This document shows positions 53,646 to 62,658 of a DNA stretch of 64,000 nt, piece after piece (position 1 is the stretch's first letter; the number at the start of each line of letters is the position of its first letter). Under the pieces are notes generated by a model, which saw only the letters and a program-made list of their open reading frames with translations, was not told where the DNA came from and searched no databases. The translations under genes and the position numbers were made by a program. Source of the stretch: JACMLD01 sp047602295 (GTDB lineage Bacteria; Bacteroidota; Bacteroidia; Chitinophagales; Chitinophagaceae); NCBI GenBank assembly GCA_047602295.1, contig JASGHP010000001.1, positions 2,604,001 through 2,668,000 on the forward strand, written 5' to 3'.

Positions 53646-55463
53646 ATGAAATTTAATATAAAATATATCACAGGCATTGCCCTTGTTGTGCTGGTGATTG
53701 CAACCGGATGTAAAAAAGTATTGCAGGAAAATCCGCAAGCCATTGTAGTGCCTTCTTATTTTAACTCGCCGGCAGGTTTGTTAGGTGGTATTTCCGGTGT
53801 ATACAATGATATCCGCAGTCAGTGGGGTACGGAAGGATTTACGAATGAAATGATGGCTGGCACCGATGAATTTTTGATGGGTGTTAGCGGCAATAGCATT
53901 ATCACTTCCTATAATGGTCTCAACGGCAGTAATTTTGGCTCAGCCTGGGGCATTGCCTTCCAGGATATCAACACCATCAACGGTGTTTTGCTATACGCTG
54001 CTTCCGCCAGCCTCGATTCCACCACGCGTAAACAATATGTAGCACAGGCAAAATTCTTAAGAGGATTTTGGTATTTCTACCTGGTGCAGACCTTTGGGGA
54101 TGTGCCCTTGCATACCGCGTTTATTACCACGCCCACCTTATCAGATTCAAGGGCACCGGTGGCGGATGTCTATAAGTTGATCATACAGGACCTTACAGAT
54201 GCAGCCGCTGGTTTGCCCGGTACCATTACAGCTCCTTTCCTGGGTAAGGCAGCAACAAAACCAATGGCACAACTACTGCTTGCAAAGGCTTACCTCACCA
54301 GGGGTTGGCTGAATAACACCGCTGCAGACTTTACGCAGGCTTCCGGCATTTGCGCAGATATTATTGCTAACAAAGCATCCTATGGTCTTGACTTATGGCA
54401 GGATTTCGGGGATGCTTTTGTGCCTGCCAATGATTATGGAAAAGAAACCATGTTTGTGAGCGACCACGTATTGGACCCTAAATATGGTTATTACCAGGTG
54501 GGGGCAGGCAATAGCGGTGCTGCCGCACAAAATCTTTCGCCCTGGTTTACCAACTGGAATTATCCCAATAACAGCGGCGTTAACTCGTTTGTAAACGGCA
54601 GCGGTTTATTGGTGAATAGCGGCACATCAGGTATGATCAGGGACTCTTATTATGGAAGACCGTATGTGCGCTTGCGGCCCAATAGCGATAAATTAAAAAG
54701 TGGTGCGAACACCGGTAAAAATTATTTTTTAGATCAGGCTTTTACGAACAGAACCAACGATTCCCGGTTTGCGAATACTTTTTACCAGACTTATATTGCC
54801 AATACGTCTATTACCAATAGCGCAACAGCGGCCAATAATACCAGGGGTATTGCCTTTACAACCACTGTAGGTGTGGATACGGCTGTGTGGTTGCCGGATT
54901 TTGAAGTAACGGGAGCACCTCAATTCATCGGCAGCCGGCCTTTTAAAGGTATTGTGGTTCCTCCCAGTCTGTGGAACAACGGTATTTTTCCGGCGATTAA
55001 GAAATTTATGGATCCGAGCAGGGGCGCTAATTTCAATGATCCTTCCACACGCCCTTGCGTTTTATATCGTTTTTCAGATGTATACCTCACAGCCGCAGAA
55101 GCCTATTTTAAATCAAACGATTTGACCAACGCTGCTGCTATGATCAATGTGGTAAGACAAAGGGCTGCTTTCAGGAAGAGCAACACCACTTCGCAAAATG
55201 CTGCTGCAGTTACTGCAGTTACCATTGCGCCATCTGACGTAACGCTTGATTATATCCTGGATGAACGCAGCAGGGAGTTTTTTGGAGAGTGGATCAGGTG
55301 GTTGGATTTGGTTCGCACACGGTCACTGGTAACAAGGGTGAAAGCGTGGAATGCAGAAGCAGCTCCCTATATCAAAGACTTCCATATGCTAAGGCCTATT
55401 CCACAATCGCAAATCGATCGTGTTACGCAAGGCCCGGCATTTCCGCAAAACACCGGGTATTAA
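53646..55463 (+). CDS. SusD/RagB-family lipoprotein of the xylan locus
   Basis: The ATG at 53646 (MKFNIKYITGIALVVLVIAT) gives a lipoprotein signal ending ATGC and 605 residues; the frame itself opens at an upstream TTG (53637). The mature start KKVLQENPQAIVVPSYFNS and the helical TPR-like body (KQYVAQAKFLRGFWYFYLVQ, LLLAKAYLTRGWLNN) are typical of RagB/SusD. So is the C-terminal block LTAAEAYFKSNDLTNAAAMI with LDYILDERSREFFGEWIRW. It captures oligosaccharides at the surface and acts as the lid of the SusC partner. A strong terminator follows. No extra surface glycan-binding lipoprotein gene is present. Confidence 0.95.
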   Translation: MKFNIKYITGIALVVLVIATGCKKVLQENPQAIVVPSYFNSPAGLLGGISGVYNDIRSQWGTEGFTNEMMAGTDEFLMGVSGNSIITSYNGLNGSNFGSAWGIAFQDINTINGVLLYAASASLDSTTRKQYVAQAKFLRGFWYFYLVQTFGDVPLHTAFITTPTLSDSRAPVADVYKLIIQDLTDAAAGLPGTITAPFLGKAATKPMAQLLLAKAYLTRGWLNNTAADFTQASGICADIIANKASYGLDLWQDFGDAFVPANDYGKETMFVSDHVLDPKYGYYQVGAGNSGAAAQNLSPWFTNWNYPNNSGVNSFVNGSGLLVNSGTSGMIRDSYYGRPYVRLRPNSDKLKSGANTGKNYFLDQAFTNRTNDSRFANTFYQTYIANTSITNSATAANNTRGIAFTTTVGVDTAVWLPDFEVTGAPQFIGSRPFKGIVVPPSLWNNGIFPAIKKFMDPSRGANFNDPSTRPCVLYRFSDVYLTAAEAYFKSNDLTNAAAMINVVRQRAAFRKSNTTSQNAAAVTAVTIAPSDVTLDYILDERSREFFGEWIRWLDLVRTRSLVTRVKAWNAEAAPYIKDFHMLRPIPQSQIDRVTQGPAFPQNTGY

Positions 55464-55500
55464 TCCTTTTCGTTTTTACTCAGCAAGAATACAGGGATTC

Positions 55501-55535
55501 GGGGGAATGATTTTTCATTCCCCCTCCTCTGTTTT
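55501..55535 (+). terminator. Intrinsic terminator of the susC-susD pair
   Basis: Perfect 10-base arms GGGGGAATGA (55501-55510) and TCATTCCCCC (55515-55524) with a TTTT loop, followed by CCTCTGTTTT. It lies 37 bases after the SusD stop. Confidence 0.8.
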
Positions 55536-55604
55536 ATCGAAGGATTTTTTCGCTGTTGTTGTAAATGAATTTGTAATAACTTAGGTGGTATCAACTCAGC
55601 GGCT

Positions 55605-56036
55605 TTGAAAATTTATCTGTACTGTTTATTTCTTTTTGCCTTTCCCGCTACGGCCCAATTTACGTCGCCCCGTTTATTTACGGCCAGGGACGGGCTGCCT
55701 TCCTCCTAAGTATTTTCAAGCTACCAGGACAAGCTGGGTTATTTATGGGTCTGCACCGGCGAAGGCCTCAGCCGCTATGCGGTAACAGCTTTACCAATTA
55801 TGGGTTGTCAGAAGGATTGCCCGGTTCCAATGTGCTGGGCGCTTTTATGGACAACCAGCAACGGCTTTGGGTGTATACGCCCATCGGCATCGCGACCCTG
55901 TTCAATAACCGTTTCACCAGCTATCCTTTTGCAGACGCTCTCGCGATGAACTGTATTTACAGCATTACGCAAATGCGTGATGGTCGGCTACTGGCACTTA
56001 CATCTGCGGGCATTTATGTATTGCGTGGCAAGACCT
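55605..56036 (+). pseudogene. Disrupted propeller-type sensor gene (5' part only)
   Basis: From a TTG at 55605 the sequence encodes a signal peptide (KIYLYCLFLFAFPATAQ), then FTSPRLFTARDGLPSS, an in-frame TAA (55707-55709), and VFSSYQDKLGYLWVCTGEGL. After one lost base near 55774 (RYgcGGNSF region) it continues as NSFTNYGLSEGLPGSNVLGA and ...LALTSAGIYVLRGK, all reg_prop propeller repeats. Reverting TAA to CAA gives the expected Gln of such repeats. Homology ends near 56036, where it meets a gene relic on the other strand. A full-length sensor would need several hundred more residues. Confidence 0.8.
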
Positions 56037-56289
56037 GCCGCTGGCTGTTTCTGTCCAGGCCGCACCGTCCCATTTAGCGACATACCTGAATCCCCCGGCA
56101 TTGGTGATTGTGCCCACGGCATATACATTATCGGCAGGGTCTGTTGTGATAGATATAAACCACCCATTGGGGTTGAGCGCAGCCGTACCCCGTGCCCAGT
56201 TCCTTCCAGGTGTATTGGGCCTGTACCGGCATTACGTGTAATAGCAACAATAACACAAAATAGTTGACCAGATATCCTGCCTGTTTCAT
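56036..56289 (-). pseudogene. Truncated, frameshifted secreted repeat protein
   Basis: On the minus strand the ATG at 56289 starts a signal peptide (MKQAGYLVNYFVLLLLLHVM, ending QAQ) and then YTWKELGTG. Removing one extra base at 56187 restores the frame to TAALNPNGWFISITTDPADN, then VYAVGTITNAGGFRYVAKWD and GAAWTE. This is the start of a propeller- or delta-60-like secreted protein built from VYAVGxFTNAGG-type units. It ends abruptly at 56036-56042 against the sensor relic of the opposite strand. It has no functional frame. Confidence 0.7.
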
Positions 56290-56472
56290 TGGGGCGCTAA
56301 AATAATTCAATCGGACTGTATCTGCTATAACATTACCCAAACTTTTTATTTGTGACAAACATTGGCTAAACCCTGTCCTATTTATTTTATTTTTTACTAT
56401 CATAAACGAACAGTTGCTGTATCGAAAGCGGACGCTTGTTTGCATTTCAGCATATCACTGCGCTCATAAACA

Positions 56473-56550
56473 GCCAATTAGTAATTGGCACGCATTTGTA
56501 TAACATTTGTTATACAAATACATTATTAGTTCTACATTTGTTGGACAAAT
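56473..56550 (+). promoter_or_regulatory. padR promoter with three stacked palindromes
   Basis: Palindrome 1 is GCCAATTA-G-TAATTGGC (56473-56489). Palindrome 2 is a perfect 11-base inverted repeat with a 4-base spacer, ATTTGTATAAC-ATTT-GTTATACAAAT (56494-56519). Palindrome 3 is ATTTGT-TGG-ACAAAT (56536-56550). The -7 box TACATTTG (56533-56540) matches TAnnTTTG and overlaps palindrome 3; palindrome 2 covers the -33 region. Such sites are expected for a dimeric PadR repressor controlling its own operon. Confidence 0.75.
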
Positions 56551-56556
56551 AAGGAT

Positions 56557-56886
56557 ATGAAAAATTATAACCTGGGTGAATTCGAAGAACTCGTGCTGCT
56601 TGTTGTTGCTGGCTTAGCCGGTGAGGGCTATGGTGTTAATATACAGGAGACTTTATTAACCCATTCAACAAAAAATATCAGCTTAAGTGCGGTGCATGTC
56701 GCCCTGAAAAGACTGTCCGATAAAGGCTTTGTCAAATCCAGCGTAGGGGGCATCACGGAAGAACGCGGCGGCAGAAGAAAAAAATATTATACTGTTACCG
56801 CTATGGGGCGAAAAGCAATTGATGCGCAGTATGTAATCAGGAATTTGCTGTACAGTCAAATCCCGAAATTGAATTTCGGCCGCTAA
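56557..56886 (+). CDS. PadR-family transcriptional repressor
   Basis: A 109-residue winged-helix regulator of the short PadR type. The core is intact: FEELVLLVVAGLAGEGYGVN, then LSAVHVALKRLSDKGFVKSS (the recognition helix region) and the wing ERGGRRKKYYTVTAMGRKAI. PadR dimers repress a neighbouring transporter or detoxification gene and release on binding a small molecule or on membrane stress. The upstream region has nested palindromes over the promoter, indicating autorepression. The permease gene begins five bases downstream, so the two form one operon. Confidence 0.92.
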   Translation: MKNYNLGEFEELVLLVVAGLAGEGYGVNIQETLLTHSTKNISLSAVHVALKRLSDKGFVKSSVGGITEERGGRRKKYYTVTAMGRKAIDAQYVIRNLLYSQIPKLNFGR

Positions 56887-56891
56887 AATGT

Positions 56892-59522
56892 ATGAAAAAA
56901 GATCCGCCCAAATGGGCTTTGCAGTTTTTGCGATGGTTTTGTAAGGAAGATTTCCTGGAGGAGATCGAAGGCAACCTCATCGAGGTTTATGAACAAAGCT
57001 ATGATCAATCGAGGTTTAAAGCGAACCTGCATTTCACAGTGGAAGTTATGAAGCATTTCCGTCCTGCATTTATTAAATCACTTCATTTCAGTCCTTATAA
57101 AAGTAGCGCCATGATAAAAAATTATTTCAAAATTGCCTGGAGGAATCTCGCGAAAAACAAAACCTATTCTTCCATCAATATAGCCGGTCTGGCTATTGGT
57201 ATGGCAGTCGCTATATTGATTGGCCTTTGGATATATGATGAAGTAACTTTTAATAAAAGCCATCAAAACTATGAAAGTGTAGCACAGGTTAGACGATATT
57301 CCACTGACCCGCACACCCATGAAATGCGGGGCGTTGACAATATGCATTATCCCATGGCTGCCATCTTGCGGAAAGATTACCATCAGTATTTTAAACACGT
57401 GGTGATGGCCTGGTGGCTGGGTGATTACGCAGTAGCTGCGGGTGATAAAAAAATCGTCAGTAAGGGAGAGTTTATGGATGGCGGGGGCATTGACATGTTT
57501 TCACTAAAAATGCTGAGGGGTAATTATAACTCGCTTAATGATCTTCATTCCATCATTTTATCTGCCTCCATGGCGCGGGCATTTTTTGGCAATGAAGATC
57601 CGCTCAACAAAAGCCTGAAAATAGACAATAGGATAGACGCCATTGTTACCGGTGTATATGAAGACATCGCGGCGAACAGTAAATTTGGTGAAGTGAAATT
57701 CTTTGCACCCTGGAATTTATGGGTCGCTGCCAATGACTGGATACAACAGGCGGAGAACAACTGGGGCAATAGTTCCTTCCCCATCTTTGTGCAATTGCAG
57801 CCTGGCGTTTCAATGACAAAAGCCAACGCTGCTATTAGCGATTTTTTCTTTAACAGCGTACCGAAAGAAGAATCGGAAGGTATGAAAGAATACAAGATGC
57901 ATGCTTTTTTATATCCGATGAAAGACTGGCATTTGTATTCCGATTTTAAAAATGGACTGCCGAGTGGTGGCCGCATCACATTCGTATGGCTGTTTGGTAT
58001 TGTGGGCATTTTTGTTTTGTTACTGGCCTGCATCAACTTCATCAATTTAAGTACAGCCCGTGCGGAGAAAAGGGCCAAAGAAGTAGGTATCCGAAAAACA
58101 CTGGGTTCTCTCAAAAAACAACTGGTTCAACAATTTTTGAGTGAATCTTTTTTGGTGGTGCTGCTTGCTTTTGTGCTTTCACTACTACTGGTTATTATCT
58201 CATTGCCCTGGTTTAATGAACTGGCCGATAAAAAAATGATGGTACCTTTTCTGCAAGGGCGTTTCTGGTTCATCAATATTGCTTTCATTGTCATCACCGC
58301 TTTGCTGGCGGGTGCTTATCCTTCCTTTTACTTGTCCGCTTTTCAACCGGTAAAAGTATTAAAAGGCACTGTACGTTTGGGGAAACTAGCCTCATTACCG
58401 CGCAAAGCGCTGGTAGTTGTTCAATTTACTGTGTCAGTTATTTTAATCATCGGTACTATAGTCGTGTACAAACAAATTCAATTTGCACAAGACAGACCCG
58501 TTGGTTACAACAGCGCAGGGCTGGTAATCATTCCAAAAAACGATCCTAATTACGATGGCAAGCTGGAGGTTTTACGAAAGGAGTTATTAAACACGGGCAT
58601 GGTAGCAGACATGCAATTTTCATCCAGCCCGATGACAGCTATCTGGAACAACTCCAGTGATTTTGATTGGGTAGGGAAGGAGCCCAGGGAATATTCTTTT
58701 GCAGTCACCAATGTGTCTTATGGCTTTGGTAAAATGGTAGGATGGCAATTTATTGCAGGCAGGGATTTCTCTGCAGATTTTGCTACGGATGTCAATAAAA
58801 TTATCATCAATGAAACCGCTGCAAAAGACATGGGATTTACCAATCCTATTGGACAGGTGGTAAAGTCTGGAGGCGGTACACAAGCTGCTGAGATAGTAGG
58901 CGTCATAAAAGACGTGATCATGGGTTCACCCTATGAACCAGAGAAACGAGCCATTTTCTTTTTGGATGCCAAATATGGAGCTGTTAGCCAGTTGGTAGTA
59001 AAAATAAAACCAACGGTAAGTGCCAATGCTGCTTTGCCAGCCATTGAGACTGTCTTCAGGCATATCGTACCATCTGCTATTTTCGATTATAAATTTGTGG
59101 ACGAACAATATGCCGCAAAATTTAGCCAGGAACAACGTGTAGGCAAACTTTCTACATTCTTTGCTATTCTTGCCATCTTTATATCCTGCCTCGGTCTTTT
59201 TGGACTGGCGAGTTTCGTAGCGGAGCAACGCACAAAAGAAATCGGTATCCGCAAAGTTATCGGCGCTTCTGTATTTACTATCTGGACTTTGCTCTCCAAG
59301 GAATTTATAATACTGGTGCTTGTATCCTTATTGATTGCTTCCCCGGTAGCCTATGGTTTTATGCATGCGTGGGTGCAACAATTTACCTACCATACGAATG
59401 TTTCCTGGTGGATTTTTGCAGTAGCAGGTGCAGGCGCCCTCCTCATCACCCTATGCACTATCAGCTGGCAGGCCATCAAAGCAGCGCTTGCCAACCCGGT
59501 CAAGAGTTTGCGATCAGAATAA
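56892..59522 (+). CDS. PadR-linked ABC transporter permease (permease-prefix, FtsX/MacB type)
   Basis: An 876-residue membrane protein. An N-terminal soluble prefix domain (about residues 1-70; PPKWALQFLRWFCKEDFLEE, GNLIEVYEQSYDQSRFKA) is typical of permeases encoded behind PadR genes. MacB-type architecture follows twice: transmembrane helix (IAGLAIGMAVAILIGLWIYD), periplasmic core, three-helix FtsX domain (FGIVGIFVLLLACINFINLS, KEVGIRKTLGS), then a second periplasmic core and FtsX domain (FFAILAIFISCLGLFGLASF, KEIGIRKVIGASVF). No ATPase gene is adjacent. It probably exports peptides or drugs, or acts as a mechanotransmitter, with an ATPase encoded elsewhere. Confidence 0.93.
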   Translation: MKKDPPKWALQFLRWFCKEDFLEEIEGNLIEVYEQSYDQSRFKANLHFTVEVMKHFRPAFIKSLHFSPYKSSAMIKNYFKIAWRNLAKNKTYSSINIAGLAIGMAVAILIGLWIYDEVTFNKSHQNYESVAQVRRYSTDPHTHEMRGVDNMHYPMAAILRKDYHQYFKHVVMAWWLGDYAVAAGDKKIVSKGEFMDGGGIDMFSLKMLRGNYNSLNDLHSIILSASMARAFFGNEDPLNKSLKIDNRIDAIVTGVYEDIAANSKFGEVKFFAPWNLWVAANDWIQQAENNWGNSSFPIFVQLQPGVSMTKANAAISDFFFNSVPKEESEGMKEYKMHAFLYPMKDWHLYSDFKNGLPSGGRITFVWLFGIVGIFVLLLACINFINLSTARAEKRAKEVGIRKTLGSLKKQLVQQFLSESFLVVLLAFVLSLLLVIISLPWFNELADKKMMVPFLQGRFWFINIAFIVITALLAGAYPSFYLSAFQPVKVLKGTVRLGKLASLPRKALVVVQFTVSVILIIGTIVVYKQIQFAQDRPVGYNSAGLVIIPKNDPNYDGKLEVLRKELLNTGMVADMQFSSSPMTAIWNNSSDFDWVGKEPREYSFAVTNVSYGFGKMVGWQFIAGRDFSADFATDVNKIIINETAAKDMGFTNPIGQVVKSGGGTQAAEIVGVIKDVIMGSPYEPEKRAIFFLDAKYGAVSQLVVKIKPTVSANAALPAIETVFRHIVPSAIFDYKFVDEQYAAKFSQEQRVGKLSTFFAILAIFISCLGLFGLASFVAEQRTKEIGIRKVIGASVFTIWTLLSKEFIILVLVSLLIASPVAYGFMHAWVQQFTYHTNVSWWIFAVAGAGALLITLCTISWQAIKAALANPVKSLRSE

Positions 59523-59547
59523 AGAGGGACATAAATCGTAAGGTTTT

Positions 59548-59937
59548 ATGAAGACGATGCTGCTGCTGATTACGCTATTATTTGTTGTTCATTGTTACGG
59601 ACAAAACAAGACAGTTCCGACTATTGGTGCTGAGCAATATCATTTGTCAGAAACCCTTTTAAAGGAGTGGAAAAAAGACGCAACAGGCTGTCTTAATTTG
59701 CGGTGCAAATACATCGATACTTTGCAAAATAACCGTCACCTGGTAGGCATGCCGCTACAACAATTTTTAACTTTATTTGGTAAGCCAAGCGAGGCGACAA
59801 ACGGATACTTTTACACCTATTTGGTATGTACAAAATGTGATGCTTCCCTAAGGCGAGATAAGGGTTATGACTCCGCCTGGATGGTATTTTGTTTTGAAAA
59901 AGGTAACCTAGTGAGGATGATTATGCAGCTACAATAA
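59548..59937 (+). CDS. Small secreted protein of unknown function
   Basis: A 129-residue protein with a signal peptide (MKTMLLLITLLFVVHCYGQ). The mature part contains paired Cys residues (GCLNLRCKY and VCTKCDASL) that may form disulfides or bind metal. The central LVGMPLQQFLTLFGKPSEAT resembles the G-M-x-x-x-x-x-x-LG-x-P motif of BamE/SmpA-like folds, but this is only a resemblance. It lies 25 bases after the permease gene and may be cotranscribed with it. Confidence 0.65.
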   Translation: MKTMLLLITLLFVVHCYGQNKTVPTIGAEQYHLSETLLKEWKKDATGCLNLRCKYIDTLQNNRHLVGMPLQQFLTLFGKPSEATNGYFYTYLVCTKCDASLRRDKGYDSAWMVFCFEKGNLVRMIMQLQ

Positions 59938-59995
59938 GGAGTTCTGTTTTCAAATGAAGATTTTCAACTACATCAAATTAGAAAAGTAACGCTGG

Positions 59996-60364
59996 ATGTA
60001 TATAAAATTAATATGCTATTTTATTAAAAGTATTATCGCAATCAATGGTAGCTATTATAGTCATCAACAGCTTTGTTCTGGTTTGTTTGCTGTTGATCGA
60101 AAATGGCATCTGACTATTCAGGCAGATAGTAGCTTTTCTTATTCAATTGAAACAATGGACACCAGGGCCATTGAAGAAACAACTAAAGAACAATTTCACG
60201 GTAAATGGACTTTGGTAGCAGATACGCTAAAGTTGTATCCTATCAATATTCTAAATAAGGAAATCATTTTTGTAATGAATGTTAATACACTTCTTCCTGT
60301 TCGCCAAAAAGCAGATACCATCAATGGCTTTGTAATAAGACTTGCGCTTTTAAAAAAGAAGTAA
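59996..60364 (+). CDS. Hypothetical small protein
   Basis: A 122-residue frame of unknown function. The N-terminus (MYIKLICYFIKSIIAING) is only weakly like a signal peptide. The rest, with GLFAVDRKWHLTIQADSSFS and FHGKWTLVADTLKLYPINI, has the look of small lipocalin-like beta-barrels that describe a G-x-W...DTLKL pattern. It may have lost its original start. It follows the preceding small-protein gene by 58 bases in the same direction. Confidence 0.5.
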   Translation: MYIKLICYFIKSIIAINGSYYSHQQLCSGLFAVDRKWHLTIQADSSFSYSIETMDTRAIEETTKEQFHGKWTLVADTLKLYPINILNKEIIFVMNVNTLLPVRQKADTINGFVIRLALLKKK

Positions 60365-60592
60365 TACAATAAAACAAAGCAGGGCTTTTCAGCTGTGTCC
60401 GCAGTGGAAATTATGAAAGTATGTTTCACGGAATTATTTTTCGGATAAATCACAGCCTGCATTAATAATCAAATCCAAAGCTGCTCGATCATAAGCTTAA
60501 TTGTCTGAACTCATCGTGCGGAGAATTAAAGAGATGGCAGCGATGCGTAAAGTATTCACTACCTTCCTGCACGGTTAAAAAAACAACAACGC

Positions 60593-62371
60593 ATGAAGCA
60601 AACCATACTCATTGTAACACTCGCCGCCCTATGGACTGGCTTATCCCAATGGTCATTTCCTTCGAAGTCCCCGTTTCTGCTTGATCCGTTATTGGCCCAG
60701 TATTCAAAGGAGTATTATGCTTTAAACCCGCTGCAAGCCACACAGGCAGGCATCAATGATTACAATGCGCAAATGGAAATCACCATTAGTGACGACTATA
60801 TAAGGCTTGCCAAAGCACTCAATAAAAAATACCTGGATACTTTACGCACGATAGACAAAAAAGGGTTAACCACGGCAGCGCAGTTAAGTATTGATGTACT
60901 CACTTATAAGTTACAATCCGAAAACGAACTACTCAATCATTCTTTGCGGTACTATAGACCGGTTGACCAATTCGTATTCAGCTTTTCAACGCAATTTGCC
61001 ACACTCGGTTCAGGTGCCGGGTTTATACCTTTTAACACGGAAACAGATTACAGGAATTTTATCAGTCGTATGAAATTATTCCGGGTTTGGGTAGACCAGG
61101 CTATTGTCAATATGAAAAAAGGCGTTGCGCAAAACAATACCAATCCCCGGGCTGCCATGCTAAAAGTGCCCCAGCAATTAAAACCATTGTTTGAAGGCAA
61201 GACCGAGGATAATGTTTTCTATAAACCTTTGCTAAAGCTGCCTGCGGGCCTGGATAGCGCCGCTGCGGTTCAATTAAAAAAAGATTATACAGCTGCCATA
61301 GAATCGATTGTTAAGCCAGCGTATAAAACATTACACGATTATATTGTTACTGATTATATCCCCAGCGCAAGGACAAGCTCCGGACTGCTGGATAATGCGG
61401 ATGGTAAGACAGAGTATGCACTGTGGTTGAAGTATTACACCACCACTACTATTACAGCAGAACAAATATTTAATTTAGGCCTTAGCGAAGTAGCACGCAT
61501 CCGTACAGCAATGGATTCTGTAAAGACACAAGTTGGTTTTAAAGGTGATTTGACATCCTTTTTTACCTACGTAAAAACCGACCCCCGTTTTTTCCCTTTT
61601 AAAACAGAAGCGGAAGTGCTTGACAGGTTCAGGAGTTTCCCCGATAAAATGGCCCCGCAACTGAATATACTTTTTAACCTAAAACCAAAAGCAAAGTTTG
61701 AAGTAAGGGCAACTGAAAAATTCAGGGCTGCCGGTGCGAATGCAGAGTACAAGCAACCATCAAGAGACGGAACAAGACCTGGTATTTTTTATGAAGTGGT
61801 GCGTGACCCTGCCCAATACAATTATTTTGCCATGGAAGATTTATTTCTGCACGAAGCCATCCCGGGCCATCATTATCAACTGGCGATCCAGCAGGAAGCG
61901 GATATCCCGGAATTCAGGAAGAAATATACCAACAGTGCTTTTACAGAAGGTTGGGGATTGTATGCTGAAAGTTTAGGTCCGCAGTTAGGCATGTATACAG
62001 ATCCTTACCAGTACCTGGGCAGGCTGAATGGTGAAATAGAAAGGGCTGTACGCCTGGTGGTCGACGCCGGTCTTCATAACAAAGGATGGTCGCGTGAAAA
62101 AGCCATTGCCTATGTGCTGGAAAACCAGCCTGTATCCGCTGTGGAGGCCGAACAAAGGATAGAACGATATATGGTGACTGCAGGGCAGGCCACCAGTTAT
62201 AAAGTGGGTGAATTGAAAATTATCGAGCTGCGTGAACGCGCCAGGAAAAAACTGGGTGCTGCATTTGATATTCGGGAATTCCATGACCAGGTGTTGAAAG
62301 ATGGCTGTTTGCCGTTGGTGATACTGGAATCAAAAATCAATGCCTGGATAGAAGGGAAGGCTCAAAAATGA
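60593..62371 (+). CDS. DUF885-family protein (HEAxPGHH motif)
   Basis: A 592-residue protein with a signal peptide (QTILIVTLAALWTGLSQW). The family motif EDLFLHEAIPGHHYQLAIQQ lies near residue 420 and is followed by AFTEGWGLYAESLGPQLGMY. HEAxPGHH with a downstream GW-x-x-YAE is the gluzincin-like zinc site of DUF885, related to carboxypeptidase Taq and M32-like peptidases. A secreted metallopeptidase function is therefore likely though unproven for most members. It is a single gene with about 228 bases upstream without a recognisable gene. Confidence 0.88.
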   Translation: MKQTILIVTLAALWTGLSQWSFPSKSPFLLDPLLAQYSKEYYALNPLQATQAGINDYNAQMEITISDDYIRLAKALNKKYLDTLRTIDKKGLTTAAQLSIDVLTYKLQSENELLNHSLRYYRPVDQFVFSFSTQFATLGSGAGFIPFNTETDYRNFISRMKLFRVWVDQAIVNMKKGVAQNNTNPRAAMLKVPQQLKPLFEGKTEDNVFYKPLLKLPAGLDSAAAVQLKKDYTAAIESIVKPAYKTLHDYIVTDYIPSARTSSGLLDNADGKTEYALWLKYYTTTTITAEQIFNLGLSEVARIRTAMDSVKTQVGFKGDLTSFFTYVKTDPRFFPFKTEAEVLDRFRSFPDKMAPQLNILFNLKPKAKFEVRATEKFRAAGANAEYKQPSRDGTRPGIFYEVVRDPAQYNYFAMEDLFLHEAIPGHHYQLAIQQEADIPEFRKKYTNSAFTEGWGLYAESLGPQLGMYTDPYQYLGRLNGEIERAVRLVVDAGLHNKGWSREKAIAYVLENQPVSAVEAEQRIERYMVTAGQATSYKVGELKIIELRERARKKLGAAFDIREFHDQVLKDGCLPLVILESKINAWIEGKAQK

Positions 62372-62394
62372 TATTAACTGTGAGTGACTGGTAT

Positions 62395-62424
62395 AACAAT
62401 AAAAATCCTGCCCGAAGGCAGGAT
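62395..62424 (-). terminator. Minus-strand terminator with UUCG tetraloop
   Basis: Arms 62405-62412 and 62417-62424 are perfect 8-base complements. Read on the minus strand the loop is C(TTCG)G and the stem is followed by TTTTTATTGTT. It would end minus-strand transcripts, although the nearest minus gene stops about 300 bases upstream (62722). The plus strand lacks a T tract. Confidence 0.7.
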
Positions 62425-62626
62425 CTCGCAGTTGGTATTGGTTACTTTAACAGGACCGAAGAAACCATTATTACCAGACAATACCAAAAAACAATTGGCT
62501 GCTTTTTAATCAATGGTTAACATTCCTTAACACAAGCTTTAGATTTCAGCTGCGATCTTTACATCATCAATTGAAATAAATACACTTTCTATAAAAATTT
62601 TCTCATAAGCAGTTAGTTTTGGTTAC

Positions 62627-62658
62627 GAACCCTGTCTCTACAGGGTTCATTTTTTTTC
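62627..62658 (+). terminator. Strong plus-strand terminator
   Basis: Perfect 9-base arms GAACCCTGT (62627-62635) and ACAGGGTTC (62640-62648) with a CTCT loop, followed by ATTTTTTTTC. It lies 256 bases past the stop of the DUF885 gene with no other plus-strand gene between, so it ends either a long 3' untranslated region or a small RNA. Confidence 0.8.
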
